From Boletus sp. NGJ (Eukaryota > Basidiomycota > Agaricomycetes > Boletales > Boletaceae), in assembly GCA_019096195.1 (NCBI GenBank), contig JAGTXK010000229.1, forward strand, positions 496,001-560,000: a DNA stretch of 64,000 nt, read 5' to 3'. The notes below the pieces were generated by a model. That model did not search any database. It was not told the DNA's origin and worked only from the letters and a program-made list of their open reading frames with translations. Shown in pieces: positions 1 to 12,750 of this stretch. Position 1 is the first letter of the stretch, and the number at the start of each line of letters is the position of its first letter. The translations under genes and the position numbers were made by a program.

Positions 1-1144
1 TGCCTTGCATCAACTCGACGCCATCGAGTTTCTTGACAATCTGGACTGCTTCATGTGAGAACTCTCTGCCTGGAACACTGCCCCCATCATTCCCCCACTC
101 TCCTCCACCTCCACCCCCTCCGCGTCGTCGGCTCCTCTTGACCCTGCTGAATTACGTTTGATAGAACGCGTCAAAGCTCACTGGAGTGGAAATGACGGTT
201 GCACCCCCCTCGGCATACAACACCCCCGCTACCCAGAATCTTGCTATGAATGCCATCGCCTTGGGCATGTGCGCGTCAACTGCCTGGTATACTGCTGCCC
301 AAGCTATCTACGCTGGCAGCCAGGTCATTCTTCCTCCCGCTGCCCCCTTCATCATCGTCCCAATCCTCCTTCCCCTCCATCCTCGTCCTCCTCCACACAC
401 TCCACTTTGTCCTCGCGCTCCGTTCACTGCATCCCACCTTCACGTACCCTTCGTCACACCACACGTCACACCCCTTGCTGCATAGCACCCCCTGCTGTGG
501 ATCATCTCGACTACAATGACGATGTTTACGGTGATGAGGCCATCGGCAACATTACTGGATCCCCCCAGGGAGATTACCACTGTCTCGAGTAGGTATTTCA
601 ACGGGGTTTCATTCTTAAACAGGGGGTAATGTTACGTTTCTTACTACCTTTATCCTTTTCCCTTTTCCCTGCTCGCTATCCCTCTTACTCAAACATCCCG
701 ATGCCGCTATGCAGTTGGACTCCACACCGGCACTCCACCATTCCTGTTATCTCGTATCACTTACCTAACATGGAACCCCTTCCATTCCGCCTTCCTTTCC
801 ATAGGGTTCCACCGTGTTCCATTGCTGACTAACCATTGTTCCATAACATTCCATGGTGTTCTTTCAATCTCGTATATAAACCGTAGAACTACTTGTAACT
901 CTGCAAGTAGTTCCTTCTGAATCTACTCTCATCTTCCCTGCGGATCTCTGCGAGTCCTCGTCCCACTCTTGAACGGACGCTCTACTCATCTTCGTCTCCA
1001 AGGCTTAACGTGTCCTTGGTTATACAGGAAGACCCTGTACCTGTGTCTCCGGTAGCTCCCCACTACTCGTTCCTCGTCGACGTCGACTAGTTGTCTTTGT
1101 CACCTTTCAGATTATGCCTATCTCTACCCGAGGCAGTCGTAACA
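1..1144 (+). mobile_element. LTR retrotransposon, 3' part with gag fragment and LTR
   Basis: The left edge of the window lies inside an LTR retrotransposon. A gag-like frame at 158-592 carries one CCHC zinc knuckle at 242-283 (spacing C-x2-C-x4-H-x4-C), the nucleocapsid motif of LTR elements. It is followed by a purine-rich tract (618-627) and an LTR. No protease, reverse transcriptase or integrase lies between gag and the LTR, so this is either a gag-only (non-autonomous) form or an internally shortened copy. The 5' part is outside the window. CpG dinucleotides are still frequent, unlike the DNA to the right, which suggests a fairly young insertion. Ty3/gypsy kinship is my best guess from the LTR ends. 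It looks incomplete. Confidence 0.65.
630..1144 (+). repeat. Long terminal repeat (515 bp)
   Basis: The repeat starts TGTTACG and ends CGTAACA, a perfect 7-bp inverted terminal pair. A purine-rich tract precedes it. A TATA-like stretch (CGTATATAAACC) lies near 870-882, as expected for the LTR's own promoter. The partner 5' LTR is not in the window. Confidence 0.7.
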
Positions 1145-4100
1145 CAAATATCAACTCTGAACATCACTTCTGTCCTTCATCTAAGTCTCAACAACTCACT
1201 CTGACCTCTACTCGACTTGACGTTTGACCACATCAAGTCCATACCTCTGATCCTCCTACATCCTCAAAATCCGGGACATTGGACTTGAGCAAGGGTGCAC
1301 CACATAAGGTGAAGCCAAGTCCTGACACCCTCAAGTAACTCCAGTTCATCAGAGTTGCATTAGAGTTATCTGTCCATAACAAACCTGCCCTACTGAGCGC
1401 GATCCACAAGTTCAACACATATTGCATGCAACTTGAGTTGCTGTATGATCCAAAGTGCTTCCCTACCCTCTTCTGATGAAACTCACTGAGTTAAATGATG
1501 ATCAGTCCCTTATGAAAAATGTGTGAATCACTTCATTGACTGGAAAAGTTCTGTTGTGAATGGAAGATAAGGAAGTTCATTATAGGATTCAGGAAATGCT
1601 CAAGGTTGACTAATGTACTGAGGAGCAGTGCCGTCTCAGTCTCGAAGCTGACAATCTTTGGTGGTGGTATGGTGAGCAGCTTGCAGCCATTGAGCTTGCA
1701 TTGCGCACACCCAGTAGTAAGTGACCTTGAATATGATTTGATGAATTATGCTAATAACTATCAGATGAGATGTTTTCACTGTTACTTGGCCAACAGCACA
1801 CACCTTCTATCTCTGAAGACAAGATGGGCTAACCCTCTCATGTCTCTGTTGTGGTTTGAAAGTCACATCAAGGATGCTGTTACCTTAGAAACCACTCTTG
1901 CTGGTGGTATGGAACTCATATCCCTCACTTGGATTACACTGAATACCATTGAGGTGGTTTCTACCAATGTGGAAGTTCAAGAATTCAAGCACATTGTGCC
2001 ATCAGAGGTGTCTTTGGAGGAAGAAATAAACATGCCACTTGTTGATTACCTTGCTGACAAAGCTGCAGAATCTGACATAGGGCCTAACAATGATATTCTC
2101 CAAGTGCTAGTCAGAATCATATAGGAACTACCACTGGTGAGATGGATCAACCTAATTTTAAATCCAGTGATCTGAACATAATTAGAACATCTTCATTGAT
2201 TCCATGCCAGTAGCATTGAGGTTTAATCCTTCAGACTGTTCTTTCCCACTCATCCCAAGAACACACCCACCACAGGATGGTTTTCCTTGACTCACCTTCA
2301 AAGTAGATGATATTTGGCTTCTTGAATTGTTCACAGCTTGTCTGAATGATATGTGCCTTAATGGCTGCATTTCATTGTTATTCAAAGACATTTAGCCATA
2401 CAATGTAGATCAATTTGTGTTCTTTTCTACATACAATTTATATTGAATTCAGTACAATGCCTCTGATTACCTTCTCTTATAGACAATGAAATATACCAAA
2501 TTCTGGATGAAGAGCATATGGATTATCTCTATCCATCAGCCAGGTGGTGGCGGTCATTGGATTATGTGCATTGCATATATTGTATACAAAGAATTGATGC
2601 TGTTTGACAGCTTTGGTGAACTGCAAGCCTGGCATGTCAATATTTAGGTGAATACAGTGATGTACTCCCCTTTGCTCTGGTTTTGACATGATACAAGGAA
2701 ATTATGTTGTTGATTTCTCACCTTCAAGCCATTGCCTTTCAACATGGCATTGAATTCAATCCAGACATGAGCACTAAATGGATTGCATGTCCTGTTACTG
2801 TGAGCTTGGCATTATCTATTTCCAACCTGACTTCCTCAGATATGTGTCAGGTACAAGCTGTGCAGATGAATGGGTATGACTGCAGGGTTTGGGTTCTTGC
2901 TGTGATGGCAGCAGTTCTATGAGGCTTTGATATGATAGGCTTATGCAAGAAGGACATGAAATTCTTCAGATAGTACTTATATGGCATGATTCTTTTTCTG
3001 TAAATCCAAGAAGCACCATTGCTCCATATTATATAGACTCCTTCCTACACCCAGCTCCTCTATCTCCTTATACCACAAATTGATGAGACTTGCCACTGTA
3101 AAAGGCACTCTGCCATGTCACAGTGCCTCCTCATTGTATATATACCAATAGTCTCCAAAAGAGTTTCAAATAGTTAGCAGCATTCTGTGTGAGGTTGCCA
3201 GCAATACCCTGTGCCACTCCTGCTTGAAATCTCTAGTGTGTATGTCCTTTTAGTGGGACTGTTTTTTGTTACCTAATTGGCTTAGACTACTGGCTATGAG
3301 CAGAATGAAACAGGTTACCGAATGGGTTATGTTTTGCACAAGCCTCATTGCAAGACTTCTGCTACAAAATGAGCCTCTTAGTGAGCCTCTCATCCCCTCT
3401 AACAGTCACTTGAAATGTCTGAGCTGTGATCCTCATATCCATCCTCCTTTGATCCAAGCAAGTAGTGATTTCCAACTCTTCTCAATTCACTGTCTGGCCT
3501 TTCATGCTGTGTCCATCAGTGCCAGCCAAACTGCTCCTATGCTGGAATGGTCATCATGGTCTCAGCATGCTTCAAGTATCACTATAAATATTGTAAGTAT
3601 ATTTCAATGTTGTCTGCATCGTCAAGAATCTCCTCACCCTATCCTTCTGCTTGTTCTCATTGATTCTCCTGCACTTCATTCATCCAGTTAAACATTTGAA
3701 AGTGGGTGAGGGAATGTTGTAAGACAAGGATTGTACTGACATCTACACAGATATGAACAAAGAAAAATACCAGCCAGAGCAGATTGGTGGGGGATGTCAC
3801 AGTCCCAGCCCAGTCATTCAGACTTCCATTAGACTTTGTCCACAAGTTAGAGTAACTCCTCATGCCAGTGGAGTAGTTCACTGTGCTAATGTATAATGTG
3901 CCCAAATGCAGTTGTCATTGGAGAGCCACTTTCCTGAGTTTTCACCTGACACACAGGTTGTTGGATGAGCTTTGCCAGCTACTCTGCCCAGTGAAGCATC
4001 TGCACAACCCACTCTTTAGGATCCCTCCCCTCACCTTTACAATCTCACCCATCGCCAGTCTGTTGTTCCCTTCTCACATGTGGATTCTATCGCCCATGGA

Positions 4101-5843
4101 ACACCAGATCTGGATGTGCTTCATTCCATCTCTTGTGATCCCTCCCCTCATCCTCCTATGCTCTCTTGTCAACCCTCTGTTTGTCCCTCCTTGTGCACTG
4201 GCTCTGTTGCCTCAGATTTGGACCTGTTTCATTTCATCCTTCTCTCCCATCAACCCTCTGTTGGTCCATCCTTGCACACAGGCTCTGTTGCTTGTAAAGT
4301 GCTAGACTTGGCACTTTTGGAAGCACCCCCCACAGATGGGCCTACTTTGTATCAATCTTCAGTTGCCATCATTGCTCGTAAAGTGTTACCATCCTCTTTT
4401 CCTTCACAACAAACTTCTGTTCCACCTCCTAGCAGGCCTTGCACACCATCAGCACCTCCCTCACACCCTCCCTCCACTGTTCCAGGGGAACCTTTCATTG
4501 TGTCCAACAAAAGGACTAGTACAAGTTGGTTTGCAGATGAAGACACACCAGTCACAGTGCAATCCATCATGAAAGTCATCCCTCCTACCCCTGTGACAGT
4601 GTGACCCAATGCCAACCCATTCTTTCCTGACAATCTGCCTCACTTTGAGAATGATGTTGCAGCCAACATTGATTCAGAGACTTCATCCAACAAGCATCCT
4701 CCTTCCACTCCTACCAGTAGGAGACGATTAGCCCAAAATAACCAGATTGTGGAGGAAGGGTATTAAGTGCTTGAGGTGATACTTGTTTGAGTGGCTTTAC
4801 AGATGAACATGACTATCAACCAGATTGCCAATGCATGGTACAAAAATGCTGGCTGCATCATGAATGCCATGAACCATTGGAATACATACATATGTCCTTT
4901 GTTACATTAGATGCTTACTTATTCATAATCCTCTAGACTGATACTGCTGCTACAAAGCATGGCTTTTAAGTGGTGTTTGTTATGTGTGGCAATATTGTAA
5001 ATAAAGATACATTGCTAGGCTATGCCCACACAACTGCTGGTGCTACCGAGGTAAGTAATTAGATCCAATGAATGGTTGATTGTAGCTCATAAAACTGCTC
5101 TTTGAGTTCTGGGAAATATGGTGCAAAGCAGACTGAGACACTATTATTGGCCATTTCAAAGCCCACATCTAGTGAGTAGAGCTGAACATCTTTTTTACAA
5201 ATGCCTGATGTCCCACATAGTAATGCAATGTCTCTCACAGTGGTGGAGAAAATCTTTGGTGAGGAGGTCAACTAGCACAGTGGAAGTGTCCCACCAGAGA
5301 CACACCATGGAAATCAGCCCACTAATAATGTTTGCCCTTTGGTGGAAGGTTTGCCTCTGGCTGAGCATGCTCTGGAGGGAGAAAGCAATGACTACCATGA
5401 CCTCTTAGCAGCTCTCAAGATGCAGGGGAGCAACTTCCCCTAGAAGACAGTCCTACCATTCTTGGCATTGAAGGGGCTTGTTATGGAAGGGTACCCCTAC
5501 AACATCCTCATGCCTGGATAATGGTGCAATTTGGCAGCTTGGACCAAGAGAATCAATGATATTGTTTCTCAAGTCCCCCTGCTTGAAGTGCAGAGACAGC
5601 ATATGGAAGCCAAGTCTTTAGTGGAGATGGAGAACACCCTGCAGGAAAATGCAGCACTTCCCAGGAGTTGCAAGTGCCAAGCACCTGTGGATTCCAGCAA
5701 GCATGCCAGCAAGAAACATGCAGCAGAGGACAATGATGAACTAGTTGCTAGGAACAAACACTGAGGAAAGCAGCAGACTACTAAGTCTTCTACTGTGCCA
5801 CATTGTGGATCTTGTGTGAGGAAGTTTGTGAGCAAGGAGTTTG
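1145..5843 (+). mobile_element. Decayed transposon-like region with Ulp1 protease frames
   Basis: This is a CpG-poor stretch with only broken frames, mostly on the plus strand. Recognisable parts in order are an unassigned frame (1606-2124), a Ulp1-type cysteine protease (2484-2922), a Pro/Ser-rich stretch (4080-4600), and an unassigned frame around 4940-5770 that includes the short motif VMCGNIVNKD. Ulp1 domains ride on several transposon groups in Agaricomycetes, including the KDZ/Zisupton class, and that is the likely origin. I see no intact transposase and no terminal repeats, so the family is not settled. It is clearly not a working gene. Confidence 0.5.
2484..2922 (+). pseudogene. Ulp1/SENP-type cysteine protease domain relic
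   Basis: Two neighbouring frames together resemble the C-terminal catalytic domain of Ulp1 (peptidase family C48), which in hosts removes SUMO. The first holds GGGGHWIMCIAY, with the catalytic His before Trp, then LFDSFGE, with the catalytic Asp. The second holds QMNGYDC, the oxyanion Gln and nucleophile Cys block. The order and spacing fit the family. The domain sits among other decayed frames, so it most likely came with a mobile element rather than being the host's SUMO protease. It is broken. Confidence 0.6.
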
Positions 5844-6707
5844 TGTTATGACCTCATAACAATGGGACATGTGACCTGGTGAACTGAAGGCAATCTGAGT
5901 TCCACCAAGACCTGTTACTCTCCCTTCCTCAAATAGGCAAGGGTTCGGGCAGCAGGCAAGTACTGTAACAGGCTTTCAGAGTCTTGGATAACCACCAAGA
6001 TCTAGTATGTGAGTGACAAAGATGTCCAGCTCCCAACATACTCAGAGCAGAAACCATCTGCGACGTATGCTCTGCAAGGCTTCTACAATCTGTCTACCTC
6101 TGTAGATATGGACACCTCTTATAACTTCAGTCTGCTATAGGGGAGGATGGTCTTGCCTACAACCTCAATAGGCGGCAAGACAAAGGGCAAGGCTAGTGAT
6201 TATGGCAATCACTAGCAGGATGAGAAGCACAGCTTCCAGCTTTGACTTCTGGGAACAGAAGTTGGTGGAGGAGTGGATATGACCTTACACTAGGTTGGAT
6301 TGTGTAGATCAAGGTTAAAGTTACATGAAGGGTGAACGCCCATATATATAGACCTCCCCGATCTAGAGCAGGCTTTGTATCACATATGGTAGTAGTAAGT
6401 CACAGATTGAGTATTACCATAAAAGGATCAAAGGCATTAGTCAAATGAGGAGTTTGGAATATTGGGCTGTGTACAAGAGAACACAGCCGAGGAGGCAATG
6501 TCTATGATCAGATTAGAGGTGAAATGCATATCAGTGAAATAGGGTGGGCTGTGTCACAGCCATGGTGGTGCATCATCTAGAAGGGGAGTTCTGGATGAGG
6601 TGATGCTTGTGTGGGTGTTGTGGGGGAATCCCAGGGGAATTCCGAGTTGTAGGGGTCGAAAAGGAGGTTGTCCCTGTAATAATATGAAAATTTCCCATAT
6701 TATTACA
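5844..6707 (+). repeat. LTR copy A of a tandem pair
   Basis: This copy begins TGTTATGA and ends near TATTACA. It shares clear sequence with copy B (6772-7644) over its whole length, including a block with a TATA-like CATATATATAGACC near 6350. It is CpG-poor and diverged, so it is old. A short leader-like stretch (6708-6771) separates the copies, and a similar stretch follows copy B. Confidence 0.6.
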
Positions 6708-6771
6708 ACTGATGCCTCTCAGACCTTCCAACCTTCCACCAGTCTCTCCTTAGAGAACTCAAGCTCCATTC

Positions 6772-7644
6772 TGTTATGATGTTGTAACAAGACCTGAGTG
6801 AACCAAAGGTGATCTGGGTTTCACTAGAACCTGCTACTCTCCCTTCCTCTAGGTAGGCAAGAGTTCAGTCGGCTGGTGAGCACTGTAGTGAGGCTTTGAA
6901 TGTGTTAGGATCACTACCTAACACTGATACACAAGCGACAAGATGTCCACAGCTCCCAATATATTGACAGAGCAGCAACCATCAGCAACATATGCTCTGT
7001 GAGGTTGCTACTACCTGCTCTACCCTTGTAGAACAGACACCTCTTATAACTCTGGTTTGATAATAGGGAGTATGGCTTTGCCCTGACCCTAATAGGTTGC
7101 AAAGCAAATGAAGAAGCTAGTGATTACAGCAATCACTAGTGTCAGGAGAAGCAATGCTTCCAGTGTTAACTTCTAGAAATAGAAGTTGGTGGAGAAGTGG
7201 AGATGATGTACACCAGGTTGATTAGTGTAGATCAAGGTTAGAGAAATACATGAAGGGCAAACACCCATATAAATAGACCTTTCCTATCAAGAGCAGACTT
7301 TCTATTGTATAAGATAATATGAGATTGAAGATCTAGTATTATTACAAGAAGGACTTGAAACATCAGACAAATGGAGGTTTGGAAATACTGGGCTGTGTAT
7401 AAGAGAACACAGCCATGGAGGAAATGTCTATGATCAGATCAGGAGGTGAAATAGAGAAGGTGAAATAGAGGGCTGTGTTGCAGCCATAGGGGGGGGTGCT
7501 ACATTGCCTAGAAGGGGTGAGGCAATGCTTGTGTTAGTGTTTGAGGGGAATTCTGCATTAGAGGAGTTGAAGAGAAGGTTGTCCCAGAGCCCAGAAGGAG
7601 GTGATGGTAATGAAAAAGGTATACCCCCTTCCATAACTATAACA
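6772..7644 (+). repeat. LTR copy B of a tandem pair
   Basis: This copy begins TGTTATGA and ends TATAACA, an inverted terminal pair. It matches copy A about 930 bp upstream in the same orientation, including the TATA-like CATATAAATAGACC near 7270. No coding part remains between the copies, so this is probably a recombination remnant of one or more LTR elements. It is old. Confidence 0.6.
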
Positions 7645-9210
7645 CATCCCTCCTCAGACTCCAACTTTGTCTCATGACCCATATGCTGTGTGAGCACTGC
7701 CTGAGCACATGCAGACTGTCTATCCTCATGATTAGAATCCTGGCTACTACCCCCAAGTTGCTTATGGCCAGCAGTCCAGGTATCTGGGCGATGGTGGAAT
7801 GGCCATAGGGTTTAACCCATGCTAACTTCTATGCAGGTGAAAGCAATGGAAACTCTTTTTCAAATAACAGGTTTCCCCAGATATTTGCTTTGCCTTCCAT
7901 GGTTAGAACACTATAAGCTAGGGGAAATTTTATCTCCTAGATGAAACAATCTCTAGGTCTGCTAGGTTTGAATCAGTTGAATACTTATGTAGTGTAACTA
8001 AGTGCACAGGTTGTTCATCAATTTCCAACAAATGCTGAAGAATTGGAATTGAAATGGTTTCAACTGTAGTCTGGTTAATAGTATAAACAACTGTAAACAA
8101 CTGTAAACACGTCTAAAGGTATGCTAGTCAATGCTACTAGGTTGCTAGACTTTGGTTAGTAGGCTTTTTTAGAAGGTCAAATGAGTCAATTGCTATAAAA
8201 GGCAATGACTTTGTGGCTGGTAATCTGCAGATATGCTGGATTGTCAAGATGTTGAGATCTTCCAGGTAAGGCTAGAATAGGTTCACACTATACTTAGGTC
8301 ACTCAGATAGGTCATAATAACTCAATCTTATTGTTTGCTAAGGAGAGTGCAATTCAGTGCTTATTTGGCTGTACTGTCACGTATCCTCTTTGATGGGCAG
8401 TCAGCAGAGTAGCAGGGATGTTTGGGGTCTAGTAGTATTAAACTATTGGGGATCTATTCTCTTTTATTGCCCTATTTAGAGTTTTCTCCCAAAAGGTGTC
8501 CTATATTTTTTGTACACTATTGGCAACAAGAATTTACTTCTAACAATCTAACTAGCTGTCTAAACAATGGAGAATGTCCTCCTCAAGGTCCTCTGTGGGT
8601 TGCCTGTGAGTGGTACTCCAAGTAGGGGTGAGAATTGTTCTCCTCGAGAGAACTTCTCTGGTTGAAATGCCCTGTATGAGGGGTGATCTGCTTTCTTTGT
8701 GGCCTGAATGGCTCTCCTTTTATAGATAAATACATGGGCTTGGCTAGCCAATCAGAAGGGTTGGCTGCTTACTTATGCCAAGAGATTTATTACAAATGCC
8801 AAGCTTTTGCTGACTGAAGCATAGAACTTCAAAGAATGTCATAGAACTTCATGGAATACCATGGAAGGTCATGGAATGTTCAGTCAGGTGACACAAGGCT
8901 ATATAGCCCATGATCACATGACCATGTTCTCTCACTGGCACTTAGCTATATATATATTATTTACAATTCTACTAGCTATGTACTTATAGATAGTAACAGA
9001 GCTATATGTTGGAGAAAAACATTAATTTCTCCTTGGTTTCTTGATGGAATATTCTAAGAATTGCAGGGTTGCTAGATCATGCTAAGGGCCATAGGGCCCT
9101 AGAGTATTGGAATATTCTAACTGCTGCAAGTGGTAGAATTAATTCCATTCGGGTCCTAGCTTCTGACTGTGTATGAAATGAGTTTGATGCAGGTCAACAC
9201 CATGTCAACC
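7645..9210. other. CpG-poor, AT-rich stretch with no gene
   Basis: I find no frame that I recognise here. The part from about 8375 (TGTCACGTATCC) to about 9200 has TATA-like runs and short promoter-like patches typical of LTR DNA, but I could not match both ends, so I do not call an LTR. Part of the tract just after 7645 resembles the leader between the two LTR copies. Confidence 0.4.
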
Positions 9211-12200
9211 ACCCCAACATGAGTGGCTACCATGATGGTGCAGGGGGGATCCTATATTTGTGCAACATGCAGGAGGGTTGCAACTTTTTCCTGGGGTTTG
9301 AAGTGTCTCATGACAGTTTCACAGGCACTTATTATTCTCAAGATGCATTATACAAGGTCACATTCCAGACAGCACCAGTGATGTCAGAAGAGGTTCCAGA
9401 TGCTCTACCACACCTCCCCACCCTCCCAAGAACCTTGTGATCATTTTCGCTTGTAATTCCTGGTAGATGTGCTTGGAAAAAAACATTATCTTTTGCTGGA
9501 TAGGGTGTATTCAAGCCAGAAGTGCCCAATGGCCTTGTCAGATTCAGTAGCAGATCCCAGTTCTCAGAGTAGCTATTATGGAATTGTCTATAGTCCTGCC
9601 AGTGATCACCAAAGTGTTTCATGGTAACCTTCAAATGAATCCTCTTAGTAGTACCTTGATGACTCAACCTCTGCTGCAGTCTGTTTGCTAGATCCCCAGC
9701 AGCAACATCTTGGTATACTTTGCTCTCTTCATTGATCATTTCCATAGACATACTGGAGCTATGATGGAGGTATAAAGCCTTACTCATTTTGCAGCCCAAA
9801 ATTCTCAGCACCTTCTAGTTGTGTTTTCTAGCATTGCCATTATCATCGTTATGTTCTCTCCAAACCCCACTAGGATCCTAATCATGAAGCAATGTATGTC
9901 ACACTGTTCTTTTCCTTCTGATGGCTAGTTAACACAAGAGTCAGATGTAGACTTACTCATGCACTTGCAGACACAACTGGTGTTACTCAATGAGATCACC
10001 ATGGAGCTCATGCAGCATGCCCTGAACAACTCCAAGACATGCCCTTCTGTTTCATCCCCACCCACACACTCTCTGGCCATGTCAGCAAGATCCAAGTCTA
10101 ATGCTCTTGGTGCAGACAATGACTCTGAGTCCTTCTCCCTTGCTTCACTCAGCCTTTCTGACATATGTGTTGATGAACTCAAAGTCCTCTGTCTGCCTGC
10201 TGCTTCTGTCCTGGATACCATAGCACCTTTTCTGGCCCCCTCGGCCCCTGCCCCCATTTCATCTGTCCCAGCTTCCACTCAGTCTGTCTCTTCCATCACT
10301 GTCCCTACATAGGTAACAGTGGGCCCCATCACAGTTAATCCCTTCAGGCCCATGAATACTTTCATCCCTGGAGGGCCAGGGCCTGATAGATATTTCCAGA
10401 TAATGTACAAAGGTTTTGTATTTGACATTCCTTCTCCCAACTCAACTGGGCCTTTCTATCTAGTCACTTGAGGCACCTTCTCCGGCTGGCGAGTCCATCT
10501 TTTCCTAGAGTGAATTGGTATTTAATAAGTACATGTATTAGGAACTGCACCTCTCCACATGTGAATCATGTCAAGGGTGCAACTTTCTGTGCTGTGGAGG
10601 GTGGCTACAATGTCACCTACAACTTGATGCTGTAGGCAATTACACTTAAGGAGGCTATGTGGTTCCAATAGGTGTACATATATTTGTGTCCAGAAAACTG
10701 CAGAATGTGTCCTTGCCAAAAGTCAATGAATTTAGTTTTCTGTTTGTGTTTCAAGACACCATTTATCTACTTGTAGACCAGTCAATCTCATAGGAATGGA
10801 AGGCCATTGACATAATATGAACTTCTTTGTTCCAGTGGTTCTTGCTAGAATGAAGACTCTAATTGTGCCTTTTCTATTGACTTCAACTGGTGAAAGCAAT
10901 CAATTCAGTCCACTGGCAAATCACCATGACAATCTATATTCTCAAAGTATGTATCAAATGGATCTCTCAGACATGTAAATCATCTGGAGATTTCTGGTGA
11001 GCATCACCCCAGACAGCTCAAATATCAAGTGCACCATGTGGACACTTCCAACTGCTGCCAACACCCATGCCACTCCCCTCTGAGTCAAATGAAGACACCA
11101 TTCATGTCACTGTTCCCTGCCGCGTGACACTCCACTTGGTGTTGCTGACATGTACTCATGATTCCAGGCTCATGGTACATGCACTCTGCCATGTTTTGAT
11201 GTCATTCTGTGTACTGACCTAAGATGTAGACAATCCTCATCAAAGTTCAACCCAATGAGGTGGCCTCCCAAAACAACAGGTCTCATACCAACAATAACAT
11301 CCATCATGATCGCCTGAGCTTGAACAATGTGATGAGTATATATGAGACTGGAGTAGAGCAGCAGGTCTAATTGGCCAATGCAGCACCACTGGCTTAGGTT
11401 CAGATATGTTTCCCATTCTCAACCCTCAGGCTTTCCCAATGACTGACACAAATATTTTTCAGAATCCATCCTTTCATAGGAAGAAGACTCAGAAGGTGGA
11501 TAATGAGGATTTGGAGAGGCTTAGTGTCCTTCATGATAGGTCTCTGAAGATCGAGCACCCACCTGTGAAGTAGCTCAGGAGATGTCAGGCTGGAAAAAAA
11601 ACTGGGTGAGGCCTGTGAAGGTTTCAGCCAATTATGCAGATTTTACACCAGTACAACAACATTGAGGCCATAGTATTTCTGTTATCTTGGTTTGCAAATT
11701 TCTAATGTAGTATCTGTGAAGCAAATAAAAACATACTAGTTGAGATCTCACTCACAGAGGTGGAGTAGTGTTAAGGGTGGTGCTCAGGACATAAGAGGGT
11801 GCAATGACATCAATGATGGTGTCTTGCACCCTCACTCTTGTCTGCTGGTGCACCACTTGCTTCTTACCACTGTGCCCATCATTGTTAGTGACACTAGTGA
11901 TGTGCAGGACCCACCTCAACAACCAATGCAACATGCCTGTGTTGTCAAAGAAATATCATACCCATGAAGGCACAGGATGCTGTGAGACGAGATAACAGTG
12001 AGGGTGCAAAGGGGTGCCAGTGTGATGATGAGGATGAAAACACCTTGTGCCCTCTTGTGCCCTCACCCTTCTCTCCTCACACCTTGTGCCAGTTGTTGTC
12101 AAATCACAGTGTTAGGATCATGGTCATGGTCATGGTCATGGTTGCATGGCAAGGGTGAGACAATAGTCTGACTTGAATGTGTGAGTCATGTGAGGTGCAA

Positions 12201-12509
12201 GGAGGCAGGTTTACATATACAGGCAGTTTTCAGGAGCATGACACAAAGTGAGGTGAAGGGTACTGATTTTGCTGATGAAAGTGGAGGCTCTTAAGATGTA
12301 CAAAATGTGTTCACTCACACACTTCACAAGATTCATAGGAGGGCTCAGCTACTTTAGAAGCATTGAGAGAGAAGCTGTCAGGAGCCTCAGAAGAGGGTCA
12401 GTTGTACATTTATGCCTCTGTGACAAGAGGCTTGAGGAGGGAAATTCTTACAAGGTATTTTTAGTGTACTGGAAACCAGCCTGACAGCATACAAGAGCCT
12501 TAGAAAAGT
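9211..12509. mobile_element. Second block of decayed transposon-like frames
   Basis: Short broken frames lie on both strands. The clearest are a Ser-rich plus-strand frame (9959-10312) and, just after it (10,313-10,500), a stretch reading GPFYLVT. I do not recognise a family. Base composition matches 1145-5843, and this may be the other half of the same element split by the LTR pair at 5844-7644. That link is inference. A short ATGGTC microsatellite lies at about 12,119-12,143. Confidence 0.35.
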
Positions 12510-12750
12510 GGTGCCAAGGGTGAAAGCACCCATGGTTCATAGTTCAGGATGTTTGTCCAGAAATCACCAACCTGGAGAGAGCCAGTCATCACATAGTATA
12601 GGAAGTTTTGGATTGGGTGTCATATATTGTAGTGTTGTAGGTTGTTCCATATCATTGCATCAGTTTCAAGGTTGTGGGTGAGTTCTTGTATCATATACCA
12701 GATGATGTCAAGGTTCATGAGTGTGCTTCTGGTGTATGAGGTAGTGTTGT

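Noticed and set aside
8375-9210. Further LTR starting TGTCACG
   Set aside because: No matching end and no second copy found in the window.
12119-12143. CRISPR-like or regulatory repeat
   Set aside because: It is a plain hexanucleotide microsatellite (ATGGTC) in decayed DNA; a eukaryotic window would not carry CRISPR arrays.
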